Part shown: positions 34,321 to 38,728 of the stretch, piece after piece
How the letters are laid out: each line of letters starts with the position of its first letter
Position numbering within the stretch: the stretch's first letter is position 1
NCBI GenBank assembly: GCA_041675005.1
Contig: JBAYUQ010000026.1
Span: 1-38,728, forward strand
DNA: 38,728 bases
Origin: PGYR01 sp041675005
Lineage (GTDB): Bacteria; Bacteroidota; Ignavibacteria; Kapaibacteriales; UBA2268
Reading direction: 5' to 3'
Notes under the pieces: model-generated
What the model was told of the DNA's origin: nothing
What the model saw: only the letters and a program-made list of their open reading frames with translations
Database searches by the model: none
Made by a program: the position numbers and the translations under genes

Positions 34321-34455
34321 CAATAAATTATAATAAATCTATAATCTTTGCACACCTTGTTAACAACCCAATAAACTCTATAAAACACTATTAATTAGCA
34401 TAATATCTTAATTATTCTTAGTTTTGTTTTTAATATTTTTACATAGTGTACTTTT

Positions 34456-35943
34456 TTGACAAATTTTAAGCAACTTGGTCTTTCGGAAAACTTACTGAAG
34501 GCCATCAATGAACTCGGGTTCGATACTCCTACAGATATCCAAATACAAGCAATTCCCAAACTAATAAAAGATGACAAAGATTTCATCGGATTAGCACAAA
34601 CTGGAACAGGTAAAACTGCTGCTTTCGGATTACCGTTATTGGAGCGAATTGACCCCGCTATGAAAGCAACTCAAGCGCTAATACTAGCACCTACTCGTGA
34701 GTTAGGTCAGCAAATAGCCGAGCAGTTGGATATTTATAGCAAATATCAGGAAAAGCTAAACGTACTTGCAGTGTACGGTGGAGCTCCTATCACTAATCAG
34801 ATGAGAGCCCTTAAGAAAACACAGCATGCTATTATAGCTACTCCAGGCCGGTTATTAGACCTTATCAAACGTAGAGCCGTTAATTTAGAAAGTGTTCGTT
34901 TCCTTGTATTAGACGAAGCAGACGAAATGCTAAATATGGGCTTCAAAGAAGATTTGGATTTGATTCTTAGTTATACTCCCAAAGAAAAGCTTACTTGGCT
35001 ATTCTCTGCGACTATGCCTAAGGAAATTAAGAAAATCGTTAACAAATATATGGACAATCCTACTGAAGTTAGGATTAACTCACAAGACCAAGTTAACGTA
35101 GATATAGAACATCAATACGCCTTAGTAAAAGGCTCTGACAAAGCAGAAGCATTATCTAGAATTCTAGATATTAGCCCCGATATGCGTGGCGTTGTCTTCT
35201 GTAGAACTAAACACGAAACACAAGAACTAGCAGAACTATTGCTAAGACAAAACTACAAAGCAGACGCACTACACGGTGATCTTTCGCAAGCACAGCGTGA
35301 TAGAGTTATGCGTAGATTTAAAAAACATGAGTTACACGTACTAATAGCTACCGATGTGGCAGCTAGAGGTATAGATGTAAACGATTTAACTCACGTGATA
35401 CACCACACCTTGCCAGATGACAATTCGTACTATACTCACCGTAGTGGACGTACTGCCAGAGCTGGAAAGAAAGGTATATCACTCGCTTTCATTAGTGGAA
35501 GGGAAAAACATAGGATACACAAATTGGAATCTCAATTAGGAATTGAATTCGATCGTTCATTTATCCCAAATGCTAATGATATAGCTGACATTAGAGTAGA
35601 AGATTGGTGCATGAAAGTGCTTAATAAGGGCACAGCAGGTAAGGTTTCTAAGAAACTAAACCAAAAAGCTACTGATATTTTCTTCAGACTTTCTAAAGAA
35701 GAATTAGTTGAAAAACTATTAGTTATAGAGCTAGAGAAAATCAAATCGGATAGCGATAAAGACCTTAACGATACTGAGTCTAGAGGATTTTCTTCTGGTG
35801 GCGGTAGAAGTGGCGGCGGCGGAAGTCGTGGCAAAAGACGCAGCGGCAGCGGCGGCGGCGGTAAAAAGCCATTCGGTAGCTTTGCTAAGAAAGGCGGAAG
35901 CGGTGGCGGCGGTAAAAGCGCCCACACTCGTAGAAAAAGATAA
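34456..35943 (+). CDS. DEAD-box RNA helicase with Gly-rich tail
   Basis: A 495-residue ATP-dependent RNA helicase (DeaD/RhlE/CshA group). A TTG start gives TNFKQLGLSENLLKAINELG, the normal family opening; an in-frame stop lies just upstream. The Q motif is at 24-34, Walker A AQTGTGKT at 47-54, DEAD at 153-156, SAT at 184-186, then FCRTK, ATDVAARGID and HRSGRTARAG. From about residue 370 the CshA/DeaD-type C-terminal region continues. Residues about 444-495 form a Gly/Ser/Lys/Arg-rich tail. Such helicases assist ribosome assembly and mRNA turnover, often in the cold; the upstream hairpin could control its expression. Confidence 0.94.
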   Translation: MTNFKQLGLSENLLKAINELGFDTPTDIQIQAIPKLIKDDKDFIGLAQTGTGKTAAFGLPLLERIDPAMKATQALILAPTRELGQQIAEQLDIYSKYQEKLNVLAVYGGAPITNQMRALKKTQHAIIATPGRLLDLIKRRAVNLESVRFLVLDEADEMLNMGFKEDLDLILSYTPKEKLTWLFSATMPKEIKKIVNKYMDNPTEVRINSQDQVNVDIEHQYALVKGSDKAEALSRILDISPDMRGVVFCRTKHETQELAELLLRQNYKADALHGDLSQAQRDRVMRRFKKHELHVLIATDVAARGIDVNDLTHVIHHTLPDDNSYYTHRSGRTARAGKKGISLAFISGREKHRIHKLESQLGIEFDRSFIPNANDIADIRVEDWCMKVLNKGTAGKVSKKLNQKATDIFFRLSKEELVEKLLVIELEKIKSDSDKDLNDTESRGFSSGGGRSGGGGSRGKRRSGSGGGGKKPFGSFAKKGGSGGGGKSAHTRRKR

Positions 35944-35952
35944 TAACTTCAC

Positions 35953-35980
35953 AAAACCCAATCACACCGATTGGGTTTTT
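35953..35980 (+). terminator. Intrinsic terminator of the DEAD-box gene
   Basis: AAACCCAATC (35954-35963) pairs with GATTGGGTTT (35969-35978) around ACACC, followed by T-rich sequence. It ends the helicase transcript 10 bases after the stop. Confidence 0.9.
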
Positions 35981-36063
35981 CTTTTTGTTATCACAAATAT
36001 GCTAAGCCGTGCCAAGAAGGTGCGAAGAAATAATAAATAGTCTTATTCTATTTCTATTTGTAG

Positions 36064-36098
36064 AATGGCTGTCCGTAAGGGCGACCATTTTTTTTTGT
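36064..36098 (+). terminator. Second hairpin with long T-run
   Basis: AATGG (36064-36068) pairs with CCATT (36085-36089), with GTCC/GGGC inside and about nine T after it. It lies 84 bases past the helicase terminator with no gene between, so it either serves as a back-up or ends a short transcript. The remainder of 36099-36272 is AT-rich, ending with GGAG before the next ATG. Confidence 0.65.
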
Positions 36099-36272
36099 TG
36101 GGGGTTGTAAAATAAATATGAAAAGAGTATATTAAAAATAAACTTAATTCCTAAAATCATTTATTGGGCATTCAATTATGATTTAGTACTATTGAGCTTT
36201 TAACATATTGCTTATGTGAATGTTAGTACAAGGTTGTTTTGCTTTTAAATCAATTTTAATTTGGAGACCTTT

Positions 36273-37901
36273 ATGATTCGTTTCTTAATAATACTAATCA
36301 TTTTCATTACTCGTAATGTACACTCAGAAGAGTATGAGATACCAGATGATTTGAAACCAATAGAAGGCACATCTGAAATTCTATATACTTATGAATTTGA
36401 TGACAAACCAAAAATTATATTAAGAATAAACGAGAATGAGTTCTTGGTGTTAATAACAGATGATGAAGATTATATTACTTATGTATATAATTCTAAAACA
36501 AATATTACTGAAAAGAAGTCAGAGTTTGTAATCAATGACGATGAGGCTCTCCAAAATGTTTACTTGTTCGAAGGTAAAGTATATCTATACTTTGTAAATA
36601 CTGTATACAAAAGCATTCTATCTCCAGCTCCTGATGGAAAGTATTTTAGAGAAACAGTTATTAATCTAGATACATACTTGCCTGAATCATCTAGAATATA
36701 TTACACTACAATATTTGAAGAAGAATTTCAAATAGAAGATTACGGAGAGGATTTGGAATATGCAACAAAAGAAGTCGATAAAAAAATCTTCCTTGATGGT
36801 TTAGAAGAGAAAGAAATTGAATCAATAGATTATAGATCTTATTATATAACATATAATAGTAATGATAGCGCTAGAAAAAATATTTTTCATGAAATTTATG
36901 AAAGAGATGAATATAAATACTATGCGAGGGTGACAAACTATTATACTTATGGAGGTAGCCCTGAAACAAATTTAGTATTATTAAAAGATTCCACTGAGGG
37001 TTTAAGTGTTCTATCGATATATTATACTTATTTAGATGATAAATCAAATTTTTACTTTTTAATGAGTTGGGTTGACTTGGAATTGAATATACGCTATATA
37101 TCATTCAATAGAATTACTCCAGATGGTAAATATACAGAAACTATTAAGGAAGTTCCTATGGAATATGACGAAGAAAAGTACTACCTCAAAGCTTTTAATG
37201 AGATTAATATTCATGGGAACAATTTAAAATTATTTGGTATCTCGAGATACAGTGGGGAATATGGTACTAATGGCTTAGAGCCAATTTCTGGTCTTTATGT
37301 GGTTGATTTGAATATCGAAACAATACAATTTGAATTGAAGTCTAAAATGTTGACTGAGGAAGAGGGTGAAACGCTTAATAATAATGAAGATGAATTTAAA
37401 TTTAATAGAATCAATCGTATTTATGAAGTTGATGGTGGTTATGTTGTTCTAGCAGAAAACTGTAAGAAAATCGTTACACGACATAGTGATGGTGGTCGCT
37501 CATATGAATACTATTTTAATGATATTAATTTGTTTTCACTTGATAAAGACTTGAATTTCAGATGGAATAACTTTTTGGATAGGGATATCATAAGTGACGA
37601 TAGAATATTTGGTAATTCAATAAGTTCAACAAGTCAATTTCCAACGCAAATCGCTTTAAAGCCCACGCTTGTAGGAGATGAGTTGATATATATATATTCA
37701 ACAACGGAGCCTGAAGAAGAAATAAAAAGAGCAACTTATAACATAAAGACTGGAGATTTGGTTAAAGAAACTCCTTTGTTTGAAAATGATGGTGTTCCAT
37801 CATATTCACCCGGTTATCAATTTCCCATTGGGAATGATGAGTTCGTTACTTTGATATTTGAAGATGATTATTTTATTGTTAAATATAAATTACTAAAGTA
37901 A
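36273..37901 (+). CDS. Secreted protein of unknown function
   Basis: A 542-residue exported protein. The ATG at 36273 has GGAG seven bases upstream and gives a signal peptide MIRFLIILIIFITRNVHS; a longer TTG reading at 36261 is unlikely because GGAG would fall in the coding part. The mature protein is very acidic and rich in Asp, Glu and Tyr, with beta-propeller-like strand pairs (FYFLMSWVDLELNIRYI, GVPSYSPGYQFPIG). No T9SS domain, lipobox or enzyme motif is present. The stop codon directly abuts the next gene's ATG, so these two are co-translated. Confidence 0.7.
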   Translation: MIRFLIILIIFITRNVHSEEYEIPDDLKPIEGTSEILYTYEFDDKPKIILRINENEFLVLITDDEDYITYVYNSKTNITEKKSEFVINDDEALQNVYLFEGKVYLYFVNTVYKSILSPAPDGKYFRETVINLDTYLPESSRIYYTTIFEEEFQIEDYGEDLEYATKEVDKKIFLDGLEEKEIESIDYRSYYITYNSNDSARKNIFHEIYERDEYKYYARVTNYYTYGGSPETNLVLLKDSTEGLSVLSIYYTYLDDKSNFYFLMSWVDLELNIRYISFNRITPDGKYTETIKEVPMEYDEEKYYLKAFNEINIHGNNLKLFGISRYSGEYGTNGLEPISGLYVVDLNIETIQFELKSKMLTEEEGETLNNNEDEFKFNRINRIYEVDGGYVVLAENCKKIVTRHSDGGRSYEYYFNDINLFSLDKDLNFRWNNFLDRDIISDDRIFGNSISSTSQFPTQIALKPTLVGDELIYIYSTTEPEEEIKRATYNIKTGDLVKETPLFENDGVPSYSPGYQFPIGNDEFVTLIFEDDYFIVKYKLLK

Positions 37902-38528
37902 ATGAAATACCTATTCTCAATTCTAATTTTTTTAACACTATTTAATTATAGTGAAGCTGAGCAGTCTGATATTGGACTAAGTTTCAAAATAAACAAGTCT
38001 GCTGTCGTGTTACCATTTGAAAAAATAAAACAAGATCAATATAATTCGAAAAAGAAAATATTTATCGTCAATGGTACTTTTGGTTTAGCCGTTGATTTGT
38101 TTTATAAAGTTAAAAGAAGAACATACTACAATTTATCATTGGAATATGATTTCCTTAGTATTAATGATGATTTAGTTACACTTACTCCTATGAAGTTGAC
38201 AGGGTCAATGTTTAAAGTCCTATTTGGTGGAGTACGTTATTTGAATCCTCCTGATGAATTTACTCCTTACTTTGGATATGGAGTTGGACTTTACTTGATA
38301 AACTCAAACCAAGAAGATGTTTATACATATAAAGATTTTGATGGTGGAGCTAAGAGTGGTAATCTATTCCCTTCTGTAGCAGTTTCCTTAGAGTTAAGGG
38401 GAGGTCTATTATTCCCAATAAATGAGAACTTATCAATAACTGCTGGCGTTGATGTAGGTATTATTTCAGCTGAGTTTTTAGGTCTTATTCCCAAATTACA
38501 AGTTGGTGGAGTATATTGGTTAGATTAA
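37902..38528 (+). CDS. Outer-membrane beta-barrel protein (paralogue of the gene at 30203)
   Basis: A 208-residue exported protein: signal peptide about 1-19 (MKYLFSILIFLTLFNYSEA), then eight-strand barrel periodicity. KINKSAVVL (versus LNKSIIVV), DEFTPYFGYGVGLYL, LRGGLLFPINENLSIT and IPKLQVGGVYWLD repeat the pattern of the gene at 30203. Its ATG follows the previous stop with no spacing, which suggests partnership with the acidic secreted protein. Ligand unknown. Confidence 0.75.
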   Translation: MKYLFSILIFLTLFNYSEAEQSDIGLSFKINKSAVVLPFEKIKQDQYNSKKKIFIVNGTFGLAVDLFYKVKRRTYYNLSLEYDFLSINDDLVTLTPMKLTGSMFKVLFGGVRYLNPPDEFTPYFGYGVGLYLINSNQEDVYTYKDFDGGAKSGNLFPSVAVSLELRGGLLFPINENLSITAGVDVGIISAEFLGLIPKLQVGGVYWLD

Positions 38529-38578
38529 ATAAAATATATTTTTTATCCATTTATTACCCAAACTATAACAAATACAAC

Positions 38579-38604
38579 TGGCTGTCTTCAACTAAGGACG
38601 GCCA
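38579..38604 (+). terminator. Hairpin after the last gene
   Basis: GGCTGTCTT pairs with AAGGACGGCC through wobbles around CAACT. No T-run follows, so termination is uncertain. It recalls the GGCTGTCC...GGGCGACC hairpin at 36064. Confidence 0.45.
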
Positions 38605-38606
38605 TA

Positions 38607-38728
38607 CTTCGACGCCGCTATTAGATTAGCATTCTAACAATAATTAAATTTGTAGATTATTAATCAGGTTAAATATCTGAACAACCAAGAGGAGTTTAGG
38701 TGAACTATTTCGACGTCTAAACTGTAGG
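38607..38728 (-). repeat. Right copy of 122-bp terminal inverted repeat
   Basis: The segment begins CTTCGACGCCGCTATTAG and ends CTAAACTGTAGG. It is the reverse complement of 11-132 with about five mismatches. It lies 78 bases after the stop of the last gene, with a hairpin just before it, and the window ends inside or at the edge of the repeat. Confidence 0.85.

Noticed and set aside
35532..36040. Proline-, alanine- or valine-rich frames over the helicase tail
   Set aside because: They are shadows of the GGC/GGT-rich glycine tail of the DEAD-box gene.
11..38728. The whole window as a composite transposon or plasmid with inverted ends
   Set aside because: The content is ordinary core genes (lysS, infC, adk, pfkA) with no transposition or replication functions, so a contig ended by a repeat is simpler.

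Overview
The window is AT-rich and looks chromosomal. It probably comes from the Bacteroidota/Chlorobiota (FCB) group. Three things suggest this: two secreted proteins with C-terminal PxPNP-type sorting domains of the type IX secretion system (T9SS), many SPII lipoproteins and TonB-type or beta-barrel outer-membrane proteins, and frequent leaders without a clear Shine-Dalgarno sequence, one with a Bacteroidota-type -7 box (TAnnTTTG). A deep FCB lineage such as Ignavibacteria/Kapabacteria would fit, but that is inference. No rRNA, tRNA or CRISPR array was seen.

Layout. 1-528: a terminal repeat and mosaic repeats. 529-2546 (-): a family I CoA-transferase and a lipoprotein. 2700-6005 (+): a probable copper-acquisition operon made of a small CxGKC protein, a Met/His-rich YtkA/FixH-like lipoprotein and a TonB receptor carrying the OprC-type CxxxM...HxM copper ligands. 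6109-7921 (+): adenylate kinase followed one base later by a transposase-derived protein that seems catalytically dead. 8321-11272: lysS (-) diverging from infC-rpmI-rplT (+). 11603-13861 (-): a T9SS-exported Asp-box propeller protein. 13963-16139 (-): an isolated three-gene phage head cassette (protease/scaffold, major capsid protein, decoration protein) with its own terminator and no other phage genes. 16375-22969: envelope proteins, an AraC-type regulator with TolB-like and TPR domains, and a decapeptide-repeat protein whose start is frameshifted in an A-run. 23154-28608 (-): a tightly overlapped operon read rsmI-like, dut, fmt, pfkA, nadK, lgt, in which the methyltransferase has a long Arg/Asp/Gly tail. 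28758-34108: a TPR protein, beta-barrels, two duplicated lipoproteins with a PNP motif, and a SulP transporter. 34456-38528 (+): a DEAD-box helicase with a Gly-rich tail, preceded by a remarkable long hairpin, then a secreted-protein/beta-barrel pair.

Two non-coding themes stand out. First, the two ends of the window are a 122-bp inverted repeat (about 96% identical), so the contig is bounded by a dispersed repeat. Second, a modular family of palindromic repeats recurs in the same module order at about 121-345, 7962-8115 (reversed) and 11352-11560, with partial copies elsewhere. Every internal copy of this mosaic lies between the 3' ends of convergent genes.

The strongest candidates for something unusual are the stand-alone capsid cassette, the adk-linked domesticated transposase, the disordered tail on the RsmI-like enzyme, and the structured region in front of the helicase gene.
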